64,000 nt of DNA. Source: Pholiota molesta. Lineage: Eukaryota > Basidiomycota > Agaricomycetes > Agaricales > Strophariaceae. Both the position numbers and the translations under genes were made by a program. The stretch covers positions 248,001 through 312,000 of the forward strand of contig JACGCK010000006.1 in assembly GCA_014925825.1 (NCBI GenBank), read 5' to 3'. Shown one piece after another: positions 10,929 through 21,888 of the stretch. Under the pieces are notes generated by a model. The model made no database searches. It was not told where the DNA came from and saw nothing but the letters and a program-made list of their open reading frames with translations. Numbering within the stretch: the stretch's first letter is position 1; each line of letters begins with the position of its first letter.

Positions 10929-12982
10929 ATGCCCGTCCCCTCCGCTGAAGATGAGAACGCAACCACCATCGCCGCATACATGCGTATAACCTCCATTGCG
11001 ATCGCAACATACGAGTGAGTATAGCTAACTCTATGTTTATAAATACCTCATAACGGGCAGGTAAACTTACTCTTTTACAGTTTTCTTGAGACACAGCCAA
11101 CAGCATGGAGATTTTATAAGGAACATTGGCATTCTAGACGATTGACGTGCGCCTAAAATTTTCCCCTCTCCTCGCGTTCGCCTCGCGTCCTCGAGGATGA
11201 CATTTTGCAGATCGCCCTAAACTCATATCCGGACAGGATTTCTATTTTGCTTTTCTGTCTTCTTCGGTGCGTGTCGGCCTAGGTCAATTATCCAAGTCCA
11301 AGCAAACTTATAATTGGCGTGAGATCAGATTCACCAGCATTGTCGTGCTCACGATTAGCAGTGTAAATTTTCGTTTCCTGACATACACGCTGCTAGGAAT
11401 GGTGTGCTGAGTTGATTATACCGCGCAGGTTGGGTTTTTTTATACGCATTTCACGATCCAAAGCTGCAGGCAGTTCTATTTGCTACCCCCTACGTTTAAA
11501 GGTACGACATAACTCAATGGACCTGCCGAGATACTCGCTAATTCTATGTGATGCGACATTTCAAAATTGACATACTTACCTAGTCATCCAGTCCATGGTG
11601 TCGCAGGCGATTTTGGGTGTTCGGTGAGAGCGTTTCACCATTTTCTCCGAAGTTCTGGAATGCTTAGTAAACCTTCGCCTACAGGACATTTAATCTATCA
11701 AGGAGATCCCAACATGTGGGATGGTTTCTGATCTTAATCTACCTAGCCGCTTGCGCTGTAAGCATCCAGCGCTTTCTGCGTGTAAACGGGGTTCTAACTT
11801 TCATGACTTTCACAGCTTCAGTGGATATCCACCTTGTATCAACGAACACGTAAATTACCTCGTTGTGATGAAATCTTCTCCGCTGACCACCCTATTTTTT
11901 AACTCAGCTAGTATTGGGGACGTGAAAGTATGCAATTCTACGCTCCATTTTCACTGATCTATCTTGATTCTGACACTGCTCTTTGAAAATAGGCGAAGTG
12001 AGTTTTAAGCGCTCCTGAAGTTGTAAGTATGAACGCCGGGCTAATCCCAAAAGTTGTCGACCGTTCAACCAGGCCCAGCATTTGGGCGCTTATGTATTTT
12101 ATGCGGTCGCAATTGTTTATGATACTCTAACGACTTCATTGTCGATATGGTACTTGCTGAAGTACAAGTTCAAGACATCAAACTCTATGTAAGGTATCAT
12201 TTCCTTTGATGCTTTGATTAAATTAATTGTATCAGATAGAATGTTGAAGCTGAGCAAAATGTACGCGATCATCGTATATGGAGCCAGAATATTCCATTTA
12301 CTTATACTTTTGCTTAGGATGCTATATGACGGCCTTGGCTATCTCGTTGCGTTGACAAGTCTGTTCATTTCGAAACACGGGGTCTTTTGGGTCATTACAT
12401 CTATTTTCAGGCGTCAACATCCTCAATTTGATCCTGTACAACCAAACTCAGGATATTCAAGTACGTCTTGCTTCGTACACCTCCCAATTATTAAATGACC
12501 AATCCCTTGGATTAGACCGCTGGGTAAGTAGAAAACCTGTCAACTCGAATGAGGCCCTAACTCTATAACAAGTGCATCGCTGGGTTATTGCGTATCTTGG
12601 ATCATGTCGCAGAGACTTCTGATCCATCTTTATGGTTTGTAGATATTTACTGTTCGTCATCGTCAAAGTTATCTGACGGATATGAACAGATGCTTCTCGG
12701 GAACGACGCGATTCAGAAGATTATGATGATCCTGCAGTCACAATCAGCAAGAACATTCCTGCGCCTCGGGACGTAAGTCGAGTAGTCAGGACAAACTTTG
12801 ACAAGAACAGCAATACCCCGTTTGACCTTTCCCGTCGAGTAACCGAGGCCATGTCAGGAGATACAGGGTATCCGGACGACGTTAACGTCGAAGTACGGAT
12901 AGAAAGGACGGTCAAACTTAATCATTATACAAAGACTTACGAGCTGGAAGACTATTCTCGACGCAATGTTGTGCATAGATAA
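10929..12982 (+). CDS. DUF6533-domain multi-pass membrane protein
   Basis: A 16-exon model starting at 10929: 10929-11014, 11081-11146, 11237-11266, 11329-11362, 11429-11501, 11584-11623, 11685-11757, 11816-11849, a small exon at 11908, 12073-12188, 12240-12260, 12318-12358, 12411-12460, an 8-nt exon 12516-12523, 12573-12634 and 12690-12982. It reads like the Agaricomycete DUF6533 family. There is an N-terminal helix ending IAIATYDFLETQPTAWRFY, then ISILLFCLLR, SCRQFYLLPPTFK, MVSQAILGVRTF, GWFLILIYLAAC, YVFYAVAIVYDTLTTSLSIW, MMLYDGLGYLVALT and LGYCVSWIMSQRLLIHL, giving about seven membrane segments. A cytosolic charged tail follows. The junction around 11921-12073 is uncertain; the intervening intron would be about 145 nt or contain a missed small exon. 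Function of the family is unknown; a receptor-like topology is only suggestive. A second member lies at 50.1-51.5 kb. Confidence 0.85.
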
Positions 12983-13375
12983 TCGCTCTCCCTTCCGGGT
13001 GAGTTTTTCTTCCATTAGATGGGGTCGCAAAGCTCAATACTTCTAAATCTGTTGACATCACATTCAGCCACGGACTCAAGGATTATTATTGAGTCCACTG
13101 CAAATTCGACGTGATAACTGACAATTTATTGAAAAGATGGAGCATTTGTAAACTATCTATCTTCCATCATCATTCACCTCAGCTGCATGTTATATAACGC
13201 TATTAATCCATATCGAATACAACAATTTCTGATAGAATAGAGGTTTTACAATGGAGTTCCCAATGCCTAGAGGCTTCCAGGTAATGTAACAGCTCCAATC
13301 AGATTCAAGGTTAGATCTGATGATGCGAGGCGAAATTCACAAAATGCGAATGAGCTGCAGCTTTCAAGCTTTAGC
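12983..13375. other. convergent intergenic gap
   Basis: About 390 bp between two converging stop codons. It should hold both polyadenylation regions; nothing else is seen. Confidence 0.5.
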
Positions 13376-14555
13376 TCAAGACTCGCGTGCTATTGTAGGA
13401 CGATCCCAAGGAAGGTCACCCTTAAAGAGGGCCCTTTCTCCTCCATGGATACCACTTGGACACCAATCGAATAGAGACCCTAGTTCTGGGCAAGAAGTGT
13501 AGTATGGATGGAATCTGGAGAAGGGATTCCTTTGCCGGCGCTTTTCCATGAGCACAGAATGGCATCCATAGGTATCAAGGGTATAAGGGATATATCCATT
13601 TTGTCTCTGAATAAAATGTTAAGCAAAGTCATTGATTCTAACCTGAAGGAAGCGTACCTCGCCTTCCAGGGCATTTGTGAAACTGTCATGTTCTGGATCC
13701 ACGCCAATATACGTGAACCTCGTTTGAGGCCATCGCATTGCTTTCCGATGCAGCTCTGTGAATCTTGCTCTTTTGAATTCGTAACCAATGACAGTGATTT
13801 TGGTAGGGAAATGTCCTGTGAATTCTCGGAAGCGAGCCACCGAGAACAAAAGATTTTGGTAGGAGTCCATTGCGTAGTTTTCTGTCGTTGACCTTGCATG
13901 AATGAATGATTTCGCGTTCTCAATGGGTATCAAACCAGAAGCTTGTGCTAATCGTAAGTATGATTCGGCTTCTGTGGTTGACGAGAGAGGTTTCGTTTGT
14001 CCTCTAAGCATAAAAATGAATTCTCTTTCCACTACAAATGAGGATAACATACCCAGAAAATATAAGGACAGAATTGACATCTTGGTCAGCGATTTCAACG
14101 CTGAGGAGATCAAAGTGTTTTCAGAATAATATTCATGTATGTCGATAAAATTAAAAATACCTTCGCTCAATGTGTTGGTAGAAAGCACGTACACGACCTG
14201 GTCCCTTCTGATATGGCTCAAGCAGCCAATCCTTCTCATCTAACCATGAATTAGTTCCTTGCCAGATCGAATGGCACGGGACTATAACCAGATGATCGAG
14301 GTTCTTCCGCGTCGTGGGCCAATTAACCGTAGAAAAGGCAAGGCCATGTGTAAGTCGTGGCTCTGGCAGTGGAGGTGGAAGCGCCCATTGTCGGAGGTTT
14401 ATCAAGAGAGAAATGACGCAGAGGAAAGCTAAAATGAAGACGCCGAGGTTGGTTAGCCGAGAGCGTCTTGCCAAGGTGTCCAAAAACTTTCTGCGTGATG
14501 AGGTGGTAAGGCGGGTTCTACGTTGGAAGCTGGCTACTGACGGTGATGGAAGCAT
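13376..14555 (-). CDS. DUF218 (YdcF-like) domain protein with one membrane anchor
   Basis: Four exons, 14555-14161, 14100-14053, 14003-13658 and 13606-13376, join to 339 residues. A basic N-terminus (residues 1-35) precedes one hydrophobic helix, LGVFILAFLCVISLLINL (about 37-54). The rest is the DUF218 domain: HLVIVPCHSIWQGT, LLEPYQKGPGRVRAFYQHI, VLIFSGGQTKP with the TEAESYLRL helix, then TTENYAMDSYQNLLFSVARF and ITVIGYEFKRARFTELHR. The end NGYIPYTLDTYGCHSVL matches fungal members. Bacterial relatives (YdcF, SanA) bind nucleotides or act in the envelope; the role in fungi is not established. It is probably a type II membrane protein with the domain in the lumen. Confidence 0.88.
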
Positions 14556-14867
14556 GGGGAAGGAGCACCTGCCACCATTCCTTGTTGAGATCTACACAAT
14601 AATGTTGTATCTGAATAGCGGTGTGGTCACCGTCGGTGGCAAGAAACCTTTTGACGCGTGTTCTTTTATTTAAGTCTGTTTGACCTGATCGCACAAATAA
14701 CCTTGATGCAGAAGAGAAGGAAGCGTATTTGGATTTTAGCGCCCAAAAGTTGGCATATCTTGAATTTTAGAATGCTCGACAACTATGTAAGTGTTTCAAG
14801 AATTCTATTCAGACCATAGGCGTTGTGAATTTGTTCTCCACCCAAAGCGCCGCTAAATCTAATATTA
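14556..14867. other. short tandem intergenic gap
   Basis: About 310 bp between the HAD gene stop and the DUF218 gene start on the same strand. It is expected to contain the DUF218 promoter; no motif is claimed. Confidence 0.4.
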
Positions 14868-16659
14868 TTATCTGAAACCACATGAACTATGCACTTCCTG
14901 ATCTATCGCCCATTTTACCGCCTCCTCGACATCTTCTGCATAATGGGTTGGCAAATGAGTGGGTGCTCCATGCATTGCAGGATCATAAACACCGGTTTTC
15001 ACTAGTATCGAGGACCAGCTGGCTGCATTCGCCCCTGCTATGTCTGTAGCAGAATCAGAAAGGTTGCCATGTCATTCTGCAAATATAATACTGACCCGAC
15101 TCTGGATTGTCTTTTGACATGGTATTATTAGTCACTTTTCAGCAGTCTAAACCAGTGGGACATTACCTCCAACCATAAAGCTATACGCCGATAGATTGTT
15201 AGTCCTCATGTCAATTTTTTTCAGTATGCTGAACCCTACATGTGCGGAGTGTGTTTTCCGGGCCCGTAGAGTTTCTGGATCCAACCTTGAAGTACTTCAC
15301 TGGCAAAGTTGTACGTTTCTGTTGTAGGCTTTCCATACTGTATATATGGATATTCTTTCCCCGTTAAAGCCTGTCCAATAACGATAAGTCTAATGATTCA
15401 CCCCCATAAGATGGGCTAAATACCCTGTAAATCGCCTGAAAGGCCACTCTGAAGCCTCCCTGGCCTATTCTTGGCCGATCGAAATCAGATTTCCATAGCA
15501 AGTCCGGATTGCAGAATATAAGCTCGACAGGGGTTTCTTGCTCGCTAATAGCTTTGTACGGGCCACCGATTATACCCGCTGACTGAATGACATCGCAAAT
15601 GACTTGCACTGTGGAAATATTAAGACATGTGCAGATTAGGAGTAGAGAAATTTATTTACCATCAAGAGCCCAATTTCTAGGATCATGATAGACGAAGATA
15701 GCTGATATAGGAGTCTTGGAAAAATCTACAGGCTGCTCACTTGGTCGTTAATCGAGCTGTGACTTTACAAAAGTGACAGAATATCTGACTTGCGCAACTG
15801 CTCGTTCTCTTTCTAAAAGGGTATGGAAAGGCCAGACACTATCTTTAAGATCAGTAAAAGCTGTGTGATAGAATCACGATGCTTACGATGGATTCCACGC
15901 CAGAACATCAAGGGTGGTATACGCTTTCCGATAACCATATCTTGAAAGTTGAGAGTATTTCATGAACTGACCATGACACAAGAAGTGGGCAAAATAAGTG
16001 GGCAAAACTTACCCTTTGGCAACCTGGCGTACATCATCCAACTTGCCACCCAAAACCAAGACAGGAAGGTCAGAATACTTATTAGAAGATTTCTTCAGTA
16101 TTGTGTGCGCTTGACAGTATTGTTCGGGATTAATCTGATATAGGAGCGTTAATAATAGCGTTTAAACAGCCCAGTTTCCAATAGGGAAAAGGATTATTGA
16201 CAGGAATACCGAGTTGGGCACTCAATTTTAGGCAGCGATCATGCTCTGCGACTCCTCCTCCATTCGTCAACTGCACAGTTGTGTGTTAGCACGGAAGGCT
16301 AATACTAGTAACGAAAACCCTGACAAGAATATAAGGTATCTTTCTGAAAAACGGTTAAGAGTGCTCTTGCTTGTTAGGCACCTTGCAGAATCACTCACTT
16401 ATGAAAGGGATTATTGCCTTCCAGGATTTCGACCGCGCGCCGCGCTGCAGGAAGAACTTCCGGACCACGAAGGAGTACACCATCCTATCTTCATTGACTA
16501 ACGAAGCTTTGCCGCAATATTGAAAGATTATCGTACAATATCGAAGACAAAGGCTAACGGAGGAGAAGACTTGGTAGCTGTCGCCAGGTTCCGATTCAAT
16601 AAGTCTCGTGGCCGAGAGCAATTCCTGGGTCGCAAAATCGGGGCTTGGTGGAGAGACAT
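14868..16659 (-). CDS. mitochondrial HAD-superfamily hydrolase, CECR5/YKR070W type
   Basis: About 13 short exons rebuild a protein of roughly 371 residues. First exons: 16659-16537, 16484-16399, a 19-nt exon 16343-16325, and one starting at 16270. The N-terminus (MSLHQAPILRPRNCSRP) is Arg-rich and without acids, like a mitochondrial presequence. HAD motif I is FVFDIDGVLLRGPEVLPAA. Motif II is ILLTNGGGVAE. The motif III region is YGKPTTETYNFA with its conserved Lys. Motif IV is MVGDNPESDIAGAN. The cap domain lies between. These are the features of the TIGR01456 family (HAD class IIA), whose yeast and human members are mitochondrial; the physiological substrate is not known. The end THYAEDVEEAVKWAI is family-typical. 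It is divergent from the next gene. Confidence 0.9.
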
Positions 16660-17000
16660 CCGAGAGAGAGAACGATAGTAAGACATTGAGCTTTGATAGT
16701 CTGAACAGCGACAAAAGGATGATGCACGAATGAGAAATCGATATACTAAAGGACCCGCACAATGTGGTTCTTGTTCACGACGCGCATTGGAGTTGACGCG
16801 TTGTGGATCAGGACATGAGTGGCTGTGCCACTACCAACCTTCTCCCTGTCCTTCATCGTCACTTTCGCTCCTCGCCTAGGCTGGTCCGCCCATTCTGAGC
16901 CATACCTTCTGGAACCTCTATGTAAAGCCCAAATACGTATGTTTATTAAAGTGTCGTACAAATGACCACGACTTAAACCTTGTTCGTGACAGTTTCAGCA
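16660..17000. promoter_or_regulatory. divergent promoter region between the HAD gene and the glycosyltransferase gene
   Basis: 341 bp between two start codons pointing apart. Both promoters must lie here; no individual site is claimed. Confidence 0.45.
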
Positions 17001-18629
17001 ATGTCGTCCGCAAAATCCTTTCAATATTCATTTAGTAATGTTGCTGCATCGCCTGGCGTTTCTCTGGAACGTGGAAAATATCGGATGCGTGCGCCAAATA
17101 CTCGCCCATTGCCCTCTCTCTTGGAAGGCCATGCAGTCCCCGTTCATCGTTCATCCAAACGCCGTGTGAATCACCACCTTGTTTTTCTGGTGATGATGCT
17201 TACTGCAAGCTGTCTCACTTGCTTTGGTTACGCTTATTATCTATTTTCTACGAGGTGGGCCGTTCGACCGATAGATTTGTCGCTTGTCCCCGCTGATTCG
17301 ACCGCCCAAGCCACCGGCTCTGAACACCCGCTGGATCACCCTCAAAAATATCTCTCATACCTGCCACACAGTGGCTTTCATAACCAACGTATTGCTTTCG
17401 AAAATGCTCTCGTTCTTGCATATGCTCTCCATCGCATTCTCCTTGTACCACCCATTCGTCTTGGCAGTAAACCAATCCGCTACGTCGAATATGATACCCT
17501 TTCTCGATATCATCAAGTGTCCGACAAAAAAGGATTGAACCATTGCCCTCACGTTCCTACCTATGTGTCGCGCCCACCAGAATGTCTGCACTATTTTGAA
17601 TCCTCATATATACCGTGGACTTGGCTAGTCAACCTTTCAACGGTCACCGCCCATCAAACGCTATTTCATCTCCCAAATATGTCGCGCCCGTGGATCCATG
17701 CCAACCTTGACATTGGTCCGCGTGATATTCATACCTTGCAAGATAAATCAGCCTATCAGTTTAGATTTGTCGACAACACCAATGACTCCTCGCCTCACGG
17801 AAAGTATGAGATAGATATCTCTATTGACCAATTGGATGCTATCCCAGAAAGACTTTTGCAGATTGGGACACTGTTTGGGACGGCGCGCCTACATTTGCGA
17901 AACCCTGAGAATATTGCGCATCGTGCATCTGTTCGACAAAGCATGACGTTTGCCAATGAAAGGCTATCTCAGGTCGCGCGCTCAATTGCTCGCGTTCTTC
18001 ACCATTCCTATATTTCTGTACATATACGCTCTGGCGACGGGCTTTTCCAGTCGATGGGCGAACATACTGTCAATTCTACGTGGTGGAAGACCTTACACGA
18101 TATTTTGGGGCTCTCGGTCTCAGAAATCTGCAAATTGGAAATCTCTTCTGGCTCTGAGACTTCTCCTAATTGTATTCTTGGACCAGCTAATCCCGATTTA
18201 TCAACGCGAACATCACAGGGATCATCATCTGCGTTTTCTCTCTCGTCGCCTCCTTTGGAAATAGAGTGTCTGGGAAACAGGTACCTGGAGGAGCACCACC
18301 GCCCACTCAACATCCCGCTCTATGTGGCAACCGATTTGTCGACACCCAAAACTCACAAATTACTGTCGATATTTCGACAGACATTCCCGTGTATTTTCTT
18401 CCTAAGCGATTTCAAGACGGAGCTTGCACCTATCAAGGAATTGAAAGGCCCTTACGACGCTGTTGAACTGTATGATTTCGTCCTCCCTTTTGTCGACGCT
18501 CTTGTTGCAGGGCATGCTATGAGAGTGGTGGGTACTGAAGGAAGCACCTTCAGTAAGTTCATATCGCATAATCTTTGGACGTCCTTCCATCACGCATCAA
18601 GTCAACCTGAAATTCCGATGCAAGCTTGA
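17001..18629 (+). CDS. O-fucosyltransferase-like type II membrane protein
   Basis: A single uninterrupted frame of 542 residues, unusual among the intron-rich neighbours. Residues 59-82 are one hydrophobic helix after a basic stretch (SSKRRVNHH), giving a type II Golgi-style anchor. The lumenal part starts YLPHSGFHNQRIAFENALVL, the substrate-loop motif of the GDP-fucose protein O-fucosyltransferase superfamily, followed by LLVPPIRLG. Residues 341-346 are HIRSGD, the H-x-R-x-x-D signature that contacts GDP. Near the C-terminus GTEGSTFSKF resembles the acceptor-side motif of these enzymes. The ATG at 17001 is preferred; one seven codons upstream is in frame. The acceptor protein and even the donor sugar are inferred from family only. 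Confidence 0.82.
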   Translation: MSSAKSFQYSFSNVAASPGVSLERGKYRMRAPNTRPLPSLLEGHAVPVHRSSKRRVNHHLVFLVMMLTASCLTCFGYAYYLFSTRWAVRPIDLSLVPADSTAQATGSEHPLDHPQKYLSYLPHSGFHNQRIAFENALVLAYALHRILLVPPIRLGSKPIRYVEYDTLSRYHQVSDKKGLNHCPHVPTYVSRPPECLHYFESSYIPWTWLVNLSTVTAHQTLFHLPNMSRPWIHANLDIGPRDIHTLQDKSAYQFRFVDNTNDSSPHGKYEIDISIDQLDAIPERLLQIGTLFGTARLHLRNPENIAHRASVRQSMTFANERLSQVARSIARVLHHSYISVHIRSGDGLFQSMGEHTVNSTWWKTLHDILGLSVSEICKLEISSGSETSPNCILGPANPDLSTRTSQGSSSAFSLSSPPLEIECLGNRYLEEHHRPLNIPLYVATDLSTPKTHKLLSIFRQTFPCIFFLSDFKTELAPIKELKGPYDAVELYDFVLPFVDALVAGHAMRVVGTEGSTFSKFISHNLWTSFHHASSQPEIPMQA

Positions 18630-18989
18630 TCCGAATGTTAGGCAACTGTACGAGCTCGTTGGTTGAAAAGTTCGATATTGAATATTTAAATTTGAAGCCG
18701 TTTACGAGGGTCAGGGAAAGTATATCAGTAAAATAAGTCGAAGAGTAGCTATACCCCTGTCTTTTTGTGCTTTTTAACTCGAATGATTGCGTGAATCGTG
18801 ACACTGGATCACATCAATCAACACTGCCTCACTAGGTGCGATGCGGCCGGGACCAGAAATGCTTCAGGTTGCTATGGCTAACGACAACAAAGACTTGATT
18901 TGTTTCGGCACAGATGATAAAACCAGCAGCCAGGCCATCTTTCCTCTTTGTCCCTGGTACCCCATCCCACCCCTACACTGATCACAGCA
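18630..18989. other. intergenic gap with VTS1 promoter
   Basis: 360 bp between two genes on the same strand. A pyrimidine- and C-rich stretch (CCCCATCCCACCCC-like, about 18958-18975) lies just before the VTS1 start, as is common at fungal promoters. Confidence 0.4.
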
Positions 18990-20617
18990 ATGTCGACCAT
19001 TGAAACTACTCCTAAGCTCGCCGTCTCCACTGAAGACGTGAACATCGCTCCTGCTTCCGGTCAAGCAAATGGAGCCCTCCCTGACATCATTCCCCAGTCC
19101 GCAGTCGAAGGTTTTGACCGTTGGATCAAGGACTTCCAGAAATATGAGTCTATCTTGGTGAGTCGACCGCTTCTGACTTCGGTGTCTGGCGATACTAAAC
19201 GAATTGCTAGAACCAAATGGCCAAAGTCACCGCCGACACCAAGTTTAAAGAAGAGCTTGCCACCATTGAGCAATGTCAGAGCCAACGTCGATTACCTTTT
19301 CCCTCTTGGGCGCTCATATGCTTTTATTATCTGAACAGGGTTCAAGGTTCTGAATGAACCCGAGAGGACTGCTGCGCTCTATTCTCTCCTCCAGCATTCG
19401 AGCCAGGATCAAGTTAGGTTCTTCGTAGCTGTTCTTCAGCAAATGATTAAACCTGAAGAACCTAAACCTGCACCGGCGCCAGGTGAGTTCTCGTTATACT
19501 TGCATATGGAGGATATCCAGTAACAAACCGGGATATAGCACCAGTCGTTCCAGAGGCCAAACCAAAGCTTGGCAAGCTGAGCTTCCGTCCTCCCAGTCTG
19601 AATCTCCCCGATCTTGATTCGCCTGTAACCCCCACGCCTGTCACTGCCAAAGAATCTGCCGTTGACGAACAAAGCCATGCCAATCTGCTTGCGCAAGCAA
19701 CTCTCAACCGTCAGAACACCCCTGCTGTTGAAGCTAATTGGGCAAACATGGTGAACACTCCCCTCGTTCCCATGTTTCAGAAGGACAAGGAGGCGAAAGA
19801 AAAGGCGGCTGCTTCAGGCGCCAGCTCGACCGCTTCCCTCCCCGGATTCCCGGGCATCAACCCCTACACGCTCAACATGCTCGCGAATGCAGGACTTTCT
19901 GCCGAAGCACAGATCCTCGCTGCTCAGCTGGTCATGAGCGGTCTCGTTCAACCCACTGGTCTCGCACAACCCGGTTCAGCTAAACCCAAGAAAGCACCCC
20001 TCCCTAACTGGCGCACGCCCACAAGTGCCCGTTATCCTGCCAGTGCCTTGAGGAGCAGCGGTTTGCGTCCTTCCAGCGGTCTGAAGAGTGCTGGTTTGAA
20101 GAGCAGTGGATTGGCCATTCCTCAGACTCCTCTCAGCGCTGTCGACTCTCCTCGCGAGGAAGACTTCGATCCCGAGATGTTGAAGGATATTCCGGGGTGG
20201 TTGCGGACTCTGCGCCTCCACAAATACACACAATGCTTCGACGGCCTCACCTGGGAGGAAATAGTTGTTCTTGACGACGAAACTCTGGAAGCTAAAGGTG
20301 TCGCTGCTCTTGGAGCGCGTAGGCGCTTATTGAGAACCTTTGAACATGTCAGAAAGAGGATGGGGTTGGAAGAACCAACAAGCGCTACGCCCACGACGAG
20401 CGCGATTCCTACCGGCGCTGCTTTCAAGGCGGCCTCGGAGCTCGAACCTCGCGTTCCTCACAGCGCACTTCCCCGATCAAAGTTGTCGATCAATTCGCCC
20501 ATCTTCACTCCAACTTGGGAGGCAGGCAAATTGCCCAACAGCGCGTCCCCTGAGGTGCCGAATTCCCAAACTTCTGAAGTTGCTGTAGAGGCTGCCCCGG
20601 CTGGCAGTTCAGCGTAG
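18990..20617 (+). CDS. VTS1: SAM-domain RNA-binding protein, VTS1/Smaug family
   Basis: Four exons, 18990-19157, 19211-19274, 19339-19482 and 19539-20617, give 484 residues in phase. The N-terminal domain ([15 protein letters not shown], then [19 protein letters not shown] and [11 protein letters not shown]) is the helical region conserved in fungal Vts1. A Pro-rich linker and the block [13 protein letters not shown] follow. The SAM domain is near residues 338-402: [20 protein letters not shown] and [20 protein letters not shown], with the basic patch that reads hairpin loops in RNA. In yeast the homologue binds Smaug recognition elements and recruits the Ccr4-Not deadenylase, repressing or destroying mRNA. 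A region with repeated SSGLK-like units (about 20045-20120) precedes the SAM domain. No frame breaks. Confidence 0.95.
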
Positions 20618-21131
20618 AAATATGACGATCCCTTCCCCGATTGTATCTGCTCAAACGATACGTATGTTTAGGTTGTATGTATGTACTGTTGATCTCTCTT
20701 CTTTTCATTTAGTTGTACATGCAGCATACTCTTGTACGCTACTATGTACTCCCCAGAATTTCAGCCGTGGGCGACGATCGACTTGATCATCCATAACTGT
20801 ATGTGCGCATCGTGCATCATTAGGATCAGAACCTTGAGAATATTTCAGGACATGTATGTCTCAAAATGACATTTTGCATCTCAATATCCTTCAATATCTA
20901 GCAAACGGGGTAAATAAATCGATGACTCCAATCGGCTCTAATGGCGATTCGGAAGATCTCTATCAGGCTTCAGCTTCAGTGCAGCGCTTCAGCTTGGGCC
21001 AACAATAAATTTATGTGGCGTATTTCACACTGACTAGCAGCCCATAATTCCACATTTACGCGGTTTTGTTTTCGACATTGAATCTCTGCTCATTATTGTA
21101 GACCCACAGATTTTTGACAGGTGAGCTTAAT
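20618..21131. other. intergenic, no gene seen
   Basis: About 510 bp after the VTS1 stop, holding its 3' untranslated region and AT-rich sequence. Nothing else is recognised. Confidence 0.45.
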
Positions 21132-21809
21132 CCCCTGAAAGTACTTAAGTACACTTGTAACCCAAAATTACCACACCGACTTTGTCAAATTTAGAAATGC
21201 ATATCCCCGTCCGTCCATGGTTGCCAAAAACATCCGCTTCGCCTTGGCACACGTTCTCCCATTTCTTCATCGGGGAAATAATTTAATGCCATTTTTTTAC
21301 CCGCATATGTCATAGCAAGTATCTCGAAGATGTGCACAGTATTTATTTAGCATTTACCCCTCCGTGAAGCCATGCATTTTACCAGATTTTACCCTAAACT
21401 GCCCTGGATGAATGAAAGGGCATCCGAAGGGTATCATTTCTTCAAAAATTCTTTTCAACTTTTGAGTAAAATGCGAATTCTGCCGCGATCAAAGTTGAAG
21501 GCGTCAATTAGTAACATAAGCTAGATCTTATCATCTTATCTTCAACTTGCTACGGCTACCTTAAATAATTGGCCGCACCCTTGCCGACCATCGCTGCATG
21601 CGCTATATCATTTGTTGTCGATGCTTAAGACTGTAGAATCAGTGATCACAGAGCCATAGACGGGCTTGCGATCAGTAGATCCCTATTTGCGATGAGATTT
21701 ATAGACAAACTCACATTCCAACACTGGCTTCATTGGCTTGGAATTTGACCAAATTTTGACCAAGGTTTGAGGTTTCGTCAATGATATTCCCTAATGAAAC
21801 TTTCAGGGG
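21132..21809. mobile_element. possible degraded MITE sharing the CCCCTGAAAGT terminus
   Basis: CCCCTGAAAGT at 21132-21142 faces its exact inverse ACTTTCAGGGG at 21799-21809, enclosing 678 bp of non-coding AT-rich DNA. The same core occurs inside the terminal repeat of the element at 9234-10018. Flanking AGCTTAAT and AGCTACTT are only weakly alike, so a target duplication is not secure. An 11-base inverted pair could arise by chance, but sharing it with a bounded transposon in the same window makes common origin reasonable. Confidence 0.4.
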
Positions 21810-21888
21810 CAGCTACTTTATAATCCCCTTATGTAGTCTGCATGAACTCATTTACAGAATCTTGGACTGCTTCTGCCTAGTTACCACC

